Source of the DNA: Hydractinia symbiolongicarpus
Lineage: Eukaryota; Cnidaria; Hydrozoa; Anthoathecata; Hydractiniidae
DNA: 64,000 nt
Direction of reading: 5' to 3'
Assembly: GCF_029227915.1 (NCBI RefSeq)
Contig: NC_079877.1
Coordinates: forward strand, 15,798,851 to 15,862,850
The position numbers were made by a program, and so were the translations under genes. The notes below the pieces were generated by a model that was not told the origin of the DNA, searched no databases, and was given only the letters and a program-made list of their open reading frames with translations. This document shows, one piece after another, positions 51,662-63,471 of the stretch (position 1 is the first letter of the stretch; each line of letters begins with the position of its first letter).

Positions 51662-51817
51662 TCAATAACTCACCCAAGAGACTCCGCAGTAACTCCAGCA
51701 CAACCCATTGCATCCATACGTTATTTTTTTACCTTTTCGAAACACAGACATCGAGTCCACCATTTCAGAACCACCAAACAGACACAATAAGGTTAAGGCG
51801 AATAACAATGACTTCAT
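51662..51817 (-). CDS. Secreted cysteine-rich peptide, copy 1
   Basis: ATG at 51817. The first 16-18 residues are a signal peptide (MKSLLFALTLLCLFGG). A polar linker with a dibasic FRKGKK follows, then a compact segment GCNGLCWSYCGVSW with three cysteines and two tryptophans. Read straight through, the frame stops after 51 residues. However, TGG|GTGAGT at 51674/51673 is a canonical splice donor in phase 0, so this is probably exon 1 of a longer peptide with more cysteines; I could not fix exon 2. A TATA box lies 53 bases upstream of the ATG. Inferred: a secreted defence, venom-type or signalling peptide. The GC..G.CW.YC pattern reminds me of small secreted arthropod peptides, from memory and uncertain. 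The copy at 63258 differs by two residues. Confidence 0.6.
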   Translation of the reverse strand: MKSLLFALTLLCLFGGSEMVDSMSVFRKGKKITYGCNGLCWSYCGVSWVSY

Positions 51818-51869
51818 CTTTATGCTTGTAAAAACAGAGGTTCAGGTATCAAGTCCAGAAATGGAAAAA

Positions 51870-51875
51870 TTTATA
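51870..51875 (-). promoter_or_regulatory. TATA box, peptide copy 1
   Basis: TATAAA on the - strand, 53 bases upstream of the peptide ATG. This leaves a 5' UTR of about 25 bases if transcription starts about 30 bases downstream. The same hexamer is at the same distance in copy 2. Confidence 0.5.
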
Positions 51876-52789
51876 TTCATAGAGTAAAAAAGTATGTAAA
51901 AATTATACCTACCAGTTTCGATATCTTACCCTTCCAATCCCAGCTTAGAAAACTTTCTAAAAATTTTACTGCGATTAGACCTTTAAATATTCTTCATGAG
52001 ACTCTTTAATTACATTGAATCAAGACGGATTAAAATAGCATTGCCTTGTATCATCAAAAGACCCTTTGATGAGAGGGTTGTTATTGACTTAAGTGGCTTT
52101 CTTATCGCATCTATGCTCTGATAACATCAAAACAACAAGTAAGGAACACAACCCTCATTTGCCCTTATTAGTATTGGAAATTAGCTACTGAGCAAAGAAT
52201 ATATAGAATTATATTCAAATGCTATTGTAACCAATTAAAAGGCTGTCGTTGTCTATGAAATCAGTGTCCATACTTTACGCATTCTTCCCTGCATTAAATT
52301 GTGAAATATATTCTTCGTCAAGTTGGCCATCAATCTTACTTTTCTGTTTCTTGTCGTAGAGAAAATCACTTTACAAGTATTTTAAATTCACTTAACCTCT
52401 TTCAGTCCAGGGTGATGGCTTTGCTTAATATTTCGCTGACAAACGGGGAACGGGTATTTATAATACAGAAATATGAAACCATATATATGCTAGCCGATTA
52501 CGTTAACTAATTGGTTAAGAATTAATAATGTCAATGTACAATATGCAATTAAAATATTGAGTCAAAGATTCGTACAACAAGAAGACTCTATTGTCTCGTT
52601 GCATTGACAGGTCTTAATCCTCCACACCATGATTTACACATTTTTAAATGGATTAGGTAACTCACTAAAACTTGTTTCTGCCCTAAAGAATATACTTGTT
52701 TTTTTTAGCCTAATTCTCTATTGACAACTATAATTACAACTGCCTGCTCTAATTAGAAGAGTACCCTATCAAGTAGTTGAATGCTATCT

Positions 52790-52860
52790 ATGCATTATGA
52801 AATGCATTTATGCATTATATCGCATCTATGCATTATATCGCATCTACGCATTATATCGCC
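52790..52860. repeat. 18-bp tandem repeat
   Basis: TGCATTATATCGCATCTA is repeated in direct succession, with two full copies, partial copies on each side and one T-to-C change. Confidence 0.8.
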
Positions 52861-54510
52861 TTTCTAATTATTATTTCACAGGTATCATTTGTTCCAAACA
52901 GTCAGCAGCTTATATTTATTTTACGCAGTTTTGATTTATTTGGCAAACATAGGTAAAAATATGCTTTGGTCTGGTCTCTGTTACACAAAGTTACCCAGAC
53001 AGATTAATGCTTAATTGAAAGACTTACTGGGTCAATCTTGTCCCCAGGGATTCTCTTTCGATTTTTATTATTCATCTGACAGAAGAGAAATTCTCTGGTA
53101 ATGCGCGGCCAAAATATCTATCGTAATATCTATCCTATAACTTCAGTAATTGAAATAATGACTTGTGACTTGGTATGATACGTTTTTATATCGATTTAAT
53201 AAAATTCAACCGATTAAAATTTATATTGTATTCATAGTTTGCAAATTCCTCAATATAACTGTTTACTGATAAAAACCTTTTAAACAAAATACCACAGGTA
53301 TGCACAGGTTTTAATCATATCATTTATACGAAACATTATACCTATTTTTGGATTTTTTTTTAAAAATAATTTTATATCAATATATGGCCACTGCTATTAA
53401 ACAGATAAGAATTTTGTTAATTTATCTGTTCTAACCACTTGATAGAAAATTGTTAGAAAACTAGTTTCGCAGAAAAAAGCAAGACAAACCAAAGGGGCGC
53501 GCAATTAAGATTTTCGTGGAGTACCACATTCACAACGGTTAAACCAATAGAATTTTTTGTCAACCTTTTTTGTGATAACGGCGTGATTGATAAAATTTTG
53601 CATGTCCTCTTTTTGTGAAAAAAACGTTAAAAAACCCGAAATGGTACAAAGGATTTTTCTGTAGCGCTACATTCGGTGTGTAATGTTGGGTCCTCCAGTG
53701 AGTTTTTTATTAGCAAAAATGTGTTTTCTTTTCTTTCACATTAAATGTTGCAAGAATGTCATATCTATAATTTTTGAATAGCTCGGGCTATCTAACTAGT
53801 AAATAACTTTTAACATTTGTTCTCTACATAGCAATTGACAAAAATAATGTTCTCAGACATTAATATGTGAAGACAGTCGTAGATTAGGAATAGTTCAGAA
53901 AAAGGTGCGAGAAAGGCGTAATATAAATGTAAAAAATAGATAAGAAGAAAAATAATTTCATGCAAAGCTACTTTCATGGCAACTAGCTCTGCTAGCTAGT
54001 ATTTATTTGTTTAGCTAAGGTAACAAAAATTTTAAATCTGGCGCGTTATCTGTAAAAATTACATTTTTTGTTTTTATTTTTGTCCAATAAACCTTAACCA
54101 CGACAGAGCAAAATAAAAGTAATTGTAACACTTAAAAATGCAACTCGTCTTAAAACAACCCCACGTCAACTCGCGAAATTAAGGAGCGAATCAGAGAGAA
54201 AATTCAAGCGGTCAGTGGCAGAGTTACTTCTTTCGCGACAGCACTCATATGAGAACACAAAGAAGAAAAAGCTCTGAGAGCGAGATTCGGGACTGGGTCA
54301 TATCAATTTTATTAAAACAGTGAATACAATCTAATTAAATGAGCTGTCGTCTGCATTTAATCCATTCTTGAAATTAAATCTCCCGTTATTACACAGGCAG
54401 ATTTGTTTTTAAAGATATTTTTAGACAAATATACGGCAATGTATTCAGATATAATTTTCTTTTTCTGTAAATTTGTTCATTTTCTCTATTTCGTAGCTGC
54501 TAACTTCAGC

Positions 54511-54700
54511 TTTGTTATGTATCACAAATTAGTAATATTCACCATGTGTTGGCCTTTTTTATAGCACTGAGGATGGATCTTTCCGATCAGATTTTAAGCA
54601 TTTGTTATGTGTCAAAAGTTAGTAATATTCGCCGTATCTAAAAATGTTGGACACTGAGTATGGATTTTTCCGAAAAGATTTTGCTTCAAAATTTGAAGCA
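54511..54700. repeat. 90-bp tandem duplication
   Basis: TTTGTTATGT followed by TTAGTAATATTC starts at 54511 and again at 54601, and both copies run on through CACTGAG.ATGGAT and TTTTCCGA-like sequence. A third partial start lies near 54708. Confidence 0.7.
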
Positions 54701-56559
54701 TTTGTTATTTTTTCATTTGCCACATATGTGATAAGGGTTACAAATAAGTTCCTTGTCTGGTTAAATTACCAAGTATCTGTTTGCTCAGACTAACACAGTT
54801 TTGTTTTGGTAACATGAAATTTAACATATTAATATGTCATTCCGAATATTAATTTTGATTGATGCTTAAATTGGGATCGTCAAATATATTTTGAAAAAAA
54901 TTATTCAATTAAAATATTCAGTCAAATAGTTTTATAACAAGAAGTTCTTTGTTGTCTCATTGCAGGCGTTAATTTTCCAACGTCAGGACTTGGGAACTCT
55001 TAATTAGTTCAGGTAACTCAATAAAACTCCTCAATGGCGTAAAAATTATGCATGCATATACCGTTTTTGGGGGGGGGAGATAGAACGTCCCTAAACCGTC
55101 AGGGCTAAAACGTCGCTTTGCCAAAACTTTCACTTCAAGAGTATATGCATGTCCGATGTAATGAAGTCCAATCAGCACACCCTGGTCCCCAGGAGAGAAG
55201 ACGACGAAAAATACTCTGGTATCGTTGAGTGATTTTTTGCCAATATATGGCCAGATTATGCGAACATACATTGATTTATGCGACCAACAATGGCGTAACT
55301 TCAGCAGGCACAATTTTATGCTTCAGGAACAGTAACTCACGACTTAAATGTACAAGAGAAATTATCTTGTTAACTGCAAAAAGCGTCTTTAAAGTATGAA
55401 AAAAGGTATGCTGTTTTATTAGCATAGCAGGTTACATAATACTTTAATATAGTTTAGCTAGATGTAGCTAGCTATGTACTTTCTGAATAAAAATTTTCTT
55501 TGTAGAACTTAGATAGTTCATTGTTAGATTTCAAACCAGTTTATGGGAAAAAAATTTGTTTTTGTGGCGTTTTGAATCCTATGAAAAAAACAAGGAAGTA
55601 AAAAGAGGGTCAGACTAATTTCTGGATATATGTAGACCACTTCAGATATTATAAAAGCCTGCCTTAGACATTTTGACATTCTGTTATGTAAAACAACAGA
55701 ACCATTTGGGATATATTGGAGAATTATTTTTTGTAAGAACAAATTTTCCAAATACTTTTGAATTTTTACAAGAACTAATTTTTTGCAAAGTTAGCATGAT
55801 CTACTCTTGTTTAAAATACCTCCCTAATCTGAATACAAGTATGAGTATATGTCAGGTAGGGCGATAAACGATTTTTTGGTGCAAATCAGTTTTCTATTAT
55901 CTTGTATCACAGAAAGCTACTCTGTCAATAAAAAACTCGCCAAATTTCAGTTCAAATGGACCAATTTTTTAACATACAGCGTCTTTTTAAGCTGTGGATG
56001 GGTTGATTTTACCTGCCTCTGCATAAATGCGGTTAAGGTATTATTAAAATTCAAATGTTTCTCAGAGACGCTAGATCTTCCCTTCTTCAAGTTTTATTAT
56101 TTTCCTTTTCTTGAATAAATTCATCAATTTAAGTAAGTTATTGATAAATTTTTGCAAATAGGGTCCCCAGAATATACATATTTGTAGGATTTTTACTTGT
56201 GCATCTCATTTCAAACAAATACGTTGTTATTGCATTTTACTGAAGCACGTCCGCATCACCTACTGCGTGCTAAGCATATTAACAACCTCGTGTTATCTAC
56301 GAACACTTGCTAAGAGATTGGGCTGTTGTTTCTATTATTTCAGCAGTCTACTATTCTTTCTTAATGTACAACGCAGTATATGACCGAGTCAAAATGCCAA
56401 AATGTTTTTCATAAATTGTGCTAGCGTTTTAAAGAAACACGAAATACTCCAGCTCCTAAAAAGTAAAAGTAGCCAAATGCAGTTTAACTACATCAATATT
56501 CTTAAGCAATAATTCTTATGCTAAATGCAGTTAGGTAGCTACACCTTTTATTATTTTCC

Positions 56560-59500
56560 TGCAAAATAAAATGGCTGAGCAATTGTTTTAGCTAGACGGG
56601 GAACGACAGCTGTTCCCTGTGTTTTTATTCAACCCGATGATGCAATAATTTTTTTCGGAAGAGGGTATTAGACATATATATATGCACGTGCGATATGGTT
56701 TATATTCACTAAGCGATTAGCTCGGTTGACAACTTTTTTTTGGAACCTTTACGGAAACTTATTCCACAAAATAAAATTTCTGAGTGATTTTTTAACCTGG
56801 ACAGGGGTAATGACAAGCTGTCTCCTGTGTTCTTATGTAAGTCGAAGGACTGATAAAGCTTTTAAAAAAGATTTTATTACGCCTAAAGGCATGTGCGACA
56901 GGGTTTACCTGTACTAGCGCTCAGTCTGGTGTTTACGACCGGCTGTTTCCTGCTTTCTACATAAACGTAAAAATAAATTTTTTGAAAAAGGCTGTCACGC
57001 CTATGCGCATGTGTGACACGGTTTACCTTACAAAGCGGTCAGCCTGGTGTCTCAAGATTAATTTTAGAACTTCCTTTGAGATATATTTCGCAAATAAAAA
57101 AGTGCTGCTCGTCTGTTTTTGCTATGACGAGTTTTTATTTCAGATAAAGTTGCCGGAGAAATTATATTATTGTGAGCGCTTCAGTCGATATACTACATAC
57201 TTCATATCTGTACTAAAGCGCTCCACCTGGATGTGTGGCACAGTTTACGGCTCTTATTAAGCATTCTTCCAGTCGTTCAACGCAGGTCACTTAGTTACTT
57301 GTAGCTTAACCCGGCGTTAATCTTCTCTTTAATAATAGCCGTCGTCTCTTTGTCTGTGTGTCCGCGAAAGCCGTGTGCTGTTGCGGAAACACGAAATTTT
57401 TAAAATGCGCACTAATACCAAATGCGATATATTTTTGCCGACTTTGCTTTCACCGCTCGCGGGTAGTATACTAATCACGACGCCTGATTCTTTAAGAAAC
57501 AATCCAAGATTTTCGCGACTAGAAGTATATTTGCGCGGTTGAATAAACGATGGCCATTTTGATTCTTAAAAAAACAATCCAAGATTTTTGTGGCTGAATG
57601 AACGAAGGCCATTTTGATTTTCAAAATGGTCATGTGCAATGTGTGGTCAGTGCGTGGGAGGTTTGTAGAACTGTTCGACTTTTTTTTCATCATCTGAAAG
57701 CTTTATATTTTTTAATATTTATTTTCTGTTTGTTGTCAATGTTAGGATAATTATATTTTCACGTTTTTTATCCACGTACAAATCTTAAAGCACCAGTTTT
57801 AGGATGTTTGGCTAGGAACGAAGATTATCTAGCTGGCTAGAGCCTCAATTATTGCTATTCTGTTTGGTATAAGAGCCTTTTATCCCAACCAACATTTATT
57901 TTTATGTTGATGCTGTGGCTATTTAGCTAGTTCTTTAAAAAGTGAAAGTATAAAAATGCAGTTTGCCTACAACAATATTGTTAAGCAATAATTCTTATAC
58001 TAAATAATGCAGTTAGCTAGGTAGCACCATCTTTTATTATTTTCCTGAAAACTTTTTCTTCAAAGATAATGGCGGAGCAATTGTTTTAGCTGGTGGGGTA
58101 ATGACAGGCTGTTCCTTGTGTTTTTATTTATTTAAACCAAAGTTGCATTGAAGTTTTTCTGGAAAAGGGTATTACGCCTATATGCCTGTTCAACTTTGTT
58201 TAACAGTACTAAGCGCTTAGCCCAGTGTTAACGACGGACTTTTTTTACTCCTAAGTCTCCTCCTTAATTTACTCCTAAGCGCATGTGCAATGTGGTTTAC
58301 CTGTACTAAGGGGTCAACCCTATGTGACAATTAATTTTTAAACTTTCTCGGTAACCACACCTGTACGGATGTGCAACACTGTTTGCCTGGACTAACCGCT
58401 CTGCCCCGTGTTAGCAATGTATATACTGTTTCTTGTGTTTTTATTTAAACAGAGTCTGCGAGAATGTTTTTTTCAAAGTGGTATTATCCCTATACGCCTG
58501 GACAACACCATTTAACTGTACTAAGCGCTCAGCTCGGTGTCACGATTAATTTTTCAACTTTTTACAAAAACTTATTCCGAAAATAAAACAATATTGACCG
58601 ATTGTTATTGCTTTGTCAGTGTAACAACGGTTTGTAAGCTCTATTTTTATTTCAGCTATCGTTGCGGGAAAGTTACTTTTTGAAAAATATGTTACAGTCA
58701 AAACACTATAATGGTGTATGCGCTTCACTTGATTTACAACATACTGTATACCTGTACTAAAGCGTTCCACCTGATTGTGTGACACAGTTTACGGCTCTTA
58801 TTAAGCGCTCCACAGAGTGTTCAACGCCGGGTCACACCTTGACTTGTGGCTTACCCTGGCGTTTTGACGCCGGGTTTCCCGGTTAGTCTCTTTAATAATA
58901 GCCGCATTTTGTCTGTCTGTCTGCGAAAGCCGTGTCCTGTGACGGAAACACGACATTTTTAAAATGCGCGTAGTATAGCAATCACGACGCCTGATTCTAT
59001 AAAAAACAATCAAAGATTTTCGCGACCAAAAAGAATCCAAGATTTTCGCTTAAAAAAACAATTCCATATGTTTTCGCGGCTGAATGAAATGAACAAGGCC
59101 ATTTTGATTCTTAAAAATACAAACCAAGATTTTTGCGGCTGAATAAACAAAGCCCATTTCGATTTTGAAAATGGACATGTGCAATGTGTGGGAGGCTTCT
59201 GAAAGCTTTATCTTTTTTTAATATTTGTTTTCTGTTTGTTTTCAACGTTAAGATAAATATATTGTCACTTTTTTAAGACACGTACAAATTTTAACGCACC
59301 AGTTTTAGGATTTTTGACTAGGAACAAAGATTTTGAAGGCTAGCTAGCTAGAGCCTTACTTTTTACTATTCTGTTTGATATAAGAGCTTTTTAATCTACC
59401 CAACATTTATTTTTATGTTGAGGATGTAGCCATTTACCTAGCTCCTATATTTGGCTAAAAAGTGAAAGTATAAAAATTCTATTGGCTACAACAATATTCT

Positions 59501-60330
59501 TAAGCAATAATTCTTTTGCTAAATGCAGTTAAGTAGCTACATCTGTTATTATTTTCCTGGAATTTTTTCTGCAAATAAAGTGGTTGAGCAATTGCTTTAG
59601 CTGTGTTTTCATTTAAACCAAAGCTGCGATATTGTTTTTTTGGGAAATAATATTACGCCTTTTTAACTCTGTTTAACTGTACTAAGCTGTTAGCCCAGTG
59701 TTAACAACAGACTGTTTTTTTAAAAGTTTGTTATGCCTATGCGCATGTGCAAGACGGTTTACCTGTACTAAGGGTTAGCCCACTGACTATTAATTTTTGT
59801 ATTTTCTCGGGAATCACACCTGTACGGATGTGCAACACTTTTTACCTGGACTAACTGCTCAACCCTGTTTAAGCAATGGACTGTTTCTTGTGTTTTTATT
59901 TAAACGTTTTTAAAAGTTTTTCCAAAAGGGTATTATCCCTATACGCCTGTACAACACTGTTCAACTGTACTAAACGATCATCCCGGTGTCACAATTAATT
60001 TTTTAACTTTCACAAAATTTTCTTCCGCAAAATAAAATATATAATAATGAACGATTGTTTTTGCTATGATCGAGTAACAACGGTTTGTAAACTCTGTTTT
60101 TTTTTCAGCTATCGTTGCGGTAAAGTTATTTTTTTTAAATATGTTACAGTCGCAACACTATAATGGTGTATGCGCACAGTCGCAACACTATAATGGTGTA
60201 TGCGCTTCACTTGATTTACGACATACTGCATACCTGTACTTAAGCGCTCCACCTGATTTTGTTCAACGCCGGGTCACACCTTTACTTGTGGCTTAACCCG
60301 GCGGTTCGATGCCGGGTTTTCCAGTTAGTT
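56560..60330 (-). repeat. Higher-order array of the 124-bp repeat family
   Basis: Many diverged units carry, in + orientation, GGTATTACGCC, a GTGCAACAC-like block, GTTTACCTGTACTAAGCGCTCAGC, CCGGTGTTAACGAC, and then TGTTTTTATTTAAAC. This is the reverse complement of the 15941-16400 array. Three larger blocks end in related sequence at about 57330, 58880 and 60330, each with AATAATAGCCG; the last two also have a GCCGGGTTT.CC motif. The period is about 1.45-1.55 kb. Related material occurs at 34510-34700 and 42240-42720. A non-autonomous element carrying internal tandem repeats is likely; no replicase or transposase frame is present. Confidence 0.75.
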
Positions 60331-60534
60331 TTAATAATAATAGCCGTCGTTTGTCCGTTCGTACGCAATATGGCTTCCGATATCACTTTGATCTTTCTGC
60401 CATGTTTTGAAATCAGGGGGTTGTATAATTGAAACACTTATTTATTGATCAATAGAAATTATTAAATGAATTTATTTTCTGAAATAATCGGTTTGTGCAT
60501 GTCGTAGTTAAAGGAACAAAATATTGCGTCGGAG

Positions 60535-60720
60535 TTGAATTGGTCGATCGTGAAATGTGTTAAAAGTTGCTCGAACGAAAGTAGATCCTGTCCACTTTGC
60601 TTACAAGAAAAATTAGAAATTATTTGTTATGAAAATAAACTCGAACTTTCAAACAAAAGGTCGGAAGTTGTTTCAAAATGTCACCATATTACGTTTTCAC
60701 TACTCTTTTATTGTAAATAA
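60535..60720 (+). pseudogene. Penelope-like retroelement C-terminal remnant
   Basis: The frame reads LNWSIVKCVKSCSNESRSC, then PLCLQEKLEIICYENKLELS, then NKRSEVVSKCHHITFSL. From memory this matches the pattern W-x-I...C-x-L-C-L-x-E-K-L-x-I-I...L-N-K-R-x-E-L-x-S-K-C-R-H at the end of cnidarian GIY-YIG-bearing Penelope-like reverse transcriptase proteins. There is no reverse transcriptase domain upstream; the frame is closed by stops nearby, and the satellite-family array begins less than 250 bases upstream. A dead fragment. Confidence 0.5.
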
Positions 60721-61824
60721 CTGATTTTTTGACACGCTTTATTGCCTCGATTTACAATGAATTATATTTTTTTTTATATACAGAATGTATCAGTCGACTT
60801 TATTATACAGCTGAATATTGTTATAAATACATGAAACTCTGAGTACTGCATAGAAGCTAAGTTTTATTTAATATTGTTCTTGATATATGGCTCCTGTGGC
60901 TTACTATTATAGTCGAGCATTATTTTGAGGATTGCATTACGGATCTATTTTGAAAATAAGATATACATACATGCTAAGAAAAGTTCACACATAATGAGTC
61001 TTTTAGGCTAAACCGGCTGGGGATATTTCTTTTACAATTTATTTCTGGTGCGTCCCTCCCACGAAATAACGTCTCGCGAAATTTTTTAAAACCAATTTGC
61101 ACAAAATAATCAAAATAACGAGAAAAATATTACCTAATTTTACTTAAAAACAGTCCTTAAACTCTTCTTAAATATTATGAAATACTTTTTTAAAAGTTGT
61201 TGTGGCTTGTTAATTTAAGCTTAAAATGTCAATTAAAATAAGTTACAGTCACATTCTTAGCAAAGACCACTAAGATTACCTTACATGTAAAAAGCAACAT
61301 AAAACTGAAGCTAACATAAGGTAGCTACAGAAGCTAATAGCTGGTCACTTAAATATAAACTGGAGACTTAGCTAGGTATAAAGAACATGGCTACATATTT
61401 ATAAATTCCTAGCTACCTAGCTAGTTATTGTTGGTGTGTTTGATGCTAGCGAACAAACATGTCTCGCATCAATAATATCATCAAAACTTTAAAAAACATA
61501 AACAAACCTTACAGAAACCTTTTTATACTTCATTTATATACCATGCCCCTTTTTAAATGCTTTTGTAAAGATTTATTTTGAAGGCAAGAGAAGACAAATG
61601 CTTAAAAAGGACAGCCATCTTTTTTGCAAACACAATTTCCGTTACTTTGTGCTAGAACTTCATTTAACAAACCACACAAAACTCGCGGCTTTTCACGACA
61701 AAGAAGACATATTTTTTCGGCAACATCAAAGATTTTTTTTCGGCGACATCAAAGGAAAATGAACTCATCCACTTTGCCTGTTACAGACACACAAACAGAC
61801 ACACTCTCCGTATTATTATAAGAG
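60721..61824. other. Noncoding DNA
   Basis: No gene recognised. About 61735-61800 resembles 28690-28750 (a TCGGC-ACATCAAA and CCACTTTGCCTGT segment), pointing to the edge of a dispersed repeat immediately before duplication copy 2. Confidence 0.45.
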
Positions 61825-63257
61825 ATTCAAGCCGGCAATTAAGAGGAAAAAAGTTTTTTATTCTTGCACAAAATTAGAGGAAATCAATTATTGCTGATGG
61901 TACAATGCTCCGTCTTGTGATTTTATTCAAAGGAAAAGCACCAAAAAACGATCGAAAGCTTCGTATCCTTGATGGATTTGTTGTAAGAACATGGGAGAAA
62001 GACCTGATAAAAGTTTGGTTGGAAGGTAGTTGGATAAAACGTATTAAAGTAATCTCTGATTTACAATTTGCAAAATGGCTATCCGCACTAATTAGAGGCC
62101 ACACTAAATTAGAAAAATTATTCCTGACCGGGTAGAATACTGGCTAAGTTATGCAGTTTAGATATTTTCACGAATGCTATGTGCAGGAATGTGGAATCTT
62201 ACCCTTTACTCTAGTATTATGTTGTGGTTACCACTTAGTATTGTGAAAAAGTTTCCACTGAGGATGATTGGGTGGATTGTGGGCCACCTTAGTACAAACG
62301 ATTAACAGTATTAAAAAAGCGTTTTATTTTTTATCAATTTATTCTCGCCTTTTCAAATTACAACATGTTGCAAAAAAAATACGTCCTGAAATCCTTTTTC
62401 AGTTTTTAAAACAATGTACATCGAGCAGTACAAGGAGGGTGATCCCGATTCATAAGATAAGTACAATCGCTTGGTCTTTTGCATGACACTTTATAATTAT
62501 GAAACGAGTAGCTAGTTTTCTCACCAATATAACACCATTCACCGTTAGTCTAAATAAAGCAAAATCGAAGTAAAGCTGTGTATAAATGCTATAAAAATAT
62601 TTCGACTAAGCAATAACGGAAAGAAATTGGAAATAATGTGAACACAATAATATTTATTTCAAGTACTTTAACGCTGTTTCCACTTTGAAACAACGTGGAA
62701 TAATATGAAATACTATTTGTCTTGTTTGTTTGAAAACACACGTAGTTACATAAGAGATGCGTTGGTAGGATATAGAAGCAAAATTTCTTGATAACACATA
62801 AAATATAGTTTTAGGTCGCCAGAAAACTTTTTTCTCCAAACTTTTGATTAGATTAGTTTTTATCAAGAATAAAGACTTATACCATGTCGTTAGATCGTAT
62901 AAAAGACTAAACTTATTGTCAGAGTATGCTTTTTCAGTTTAGCTGCAGTTAGGAAAACAATTCTCCCAAGGTAACTGTTCAAACTTGGTTTCTTTAATCC
63001 CACCGTGGAAAGAAATATTGGAAAGACAGTATATTTCAGAATATAATCCTCACGATTGTTTAATCTTGTTAAAACTAAAATGCTTGTGAACATTTTGATA
63101 TTCAGCTCACGTAGTTTCATGAAATAAGCTTTTAAATTCATGCTTAATTAGAAAAAAATGAAAAGTAAATGTTTTTTTTAATGTGAGATTATGTGCGCTA
63201 GAATTACTTCACGATACTTTCCAGTCGGAATAGAGGTTCGAGGTTTCATGTGAATAA

Positions 63258-63413
63258 TCAATAACTCACCCAAGAGACTCCGCAGTAACTCCAGCACAAC
63301 CCATTGCATCCATACGTTATTTTATTACCTTTTCGAAACACAGACATCGAGTCCACCATTTCAGAACCACCAAACAGACACAATAAGGCTAAGGCGAATA
63401 ACAATGACTTCAT
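63258..63413 (-). CDS. Secreted cysteine-rich peptide, copy 2
   Basis: Same structure as the gene at 51662-51817: ATG at 63413, signal peptide, then a linker, GCNGLCWSYCGVSW and the phase-0 donor TGG|GTGAGT (63270/63269). It differs from copy 1 at two codons, Thr9 to Ala in the signal peptide and Lys30 to Asn in the linker, and nowhere in the cysteine segment. No silent change is present, so the copies are recent and selection cannot be judged. If the donor is used, the final three codons and stop belong to the intron. Confidence 0.6.
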   Translation of the reverse strand: MKSLLFALALLCLFGGSEMVDSMSVFRKGNKITYGCNGLCWSYCGVSWVSY

Positions 63414-63465
63414 CTTTATGCTTGCTAAAACAGAGGTTCAGGTATCAAGTCCAGAAATGGAAAAA

Positions 63466-63471
63466 TTTATA
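63466..63471 (-). promoter_or_regulatory. TATA box, peptide copy 2
   Basis: TATAAA on the - strand, 53 bases upstream of the copy 2 ATG, matching copy 1 in sequence and spacing. Confidence 0.5.

Larger units (their letters stand above)
50246..52427. repeat. Dispersed duplication, copy 1
   Basis: A 2.2-kb segment starting ATTCAAGCCGGCAATTAAG and ending GGCTTTGCTTA. It recurs at 61825-63989 in the same orientation with few differences, and flanks differ on both sides. It carries the cysteine-rich peptide gene on the - strand. A 76-codon + strand frame (50326-50556) is also present in both copies (61905-62135), but nearly all its differences change the amino acid, so I do not call it coding. 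No terminal inverted repeats seen. Confidence 0.9.
52428..56559. other. Noncoding DNA with short repeats
   Basis: No gene recognised. It holds the tandem repeats at 52790-52860 and 54511-54700 and a G run at 55069-55077. A 114-codon - strand frame without ATG (54969-55313) has no recognised domain and may be repeat-derived. Bases from about 56460 lead into the satellite-family array. Confidence 0.5.

Noticed and set aside
54969-55313. 114-codon - strand frame
   Set aside because: No ATG at its start, runs through a poly-G tract, no recognised family.
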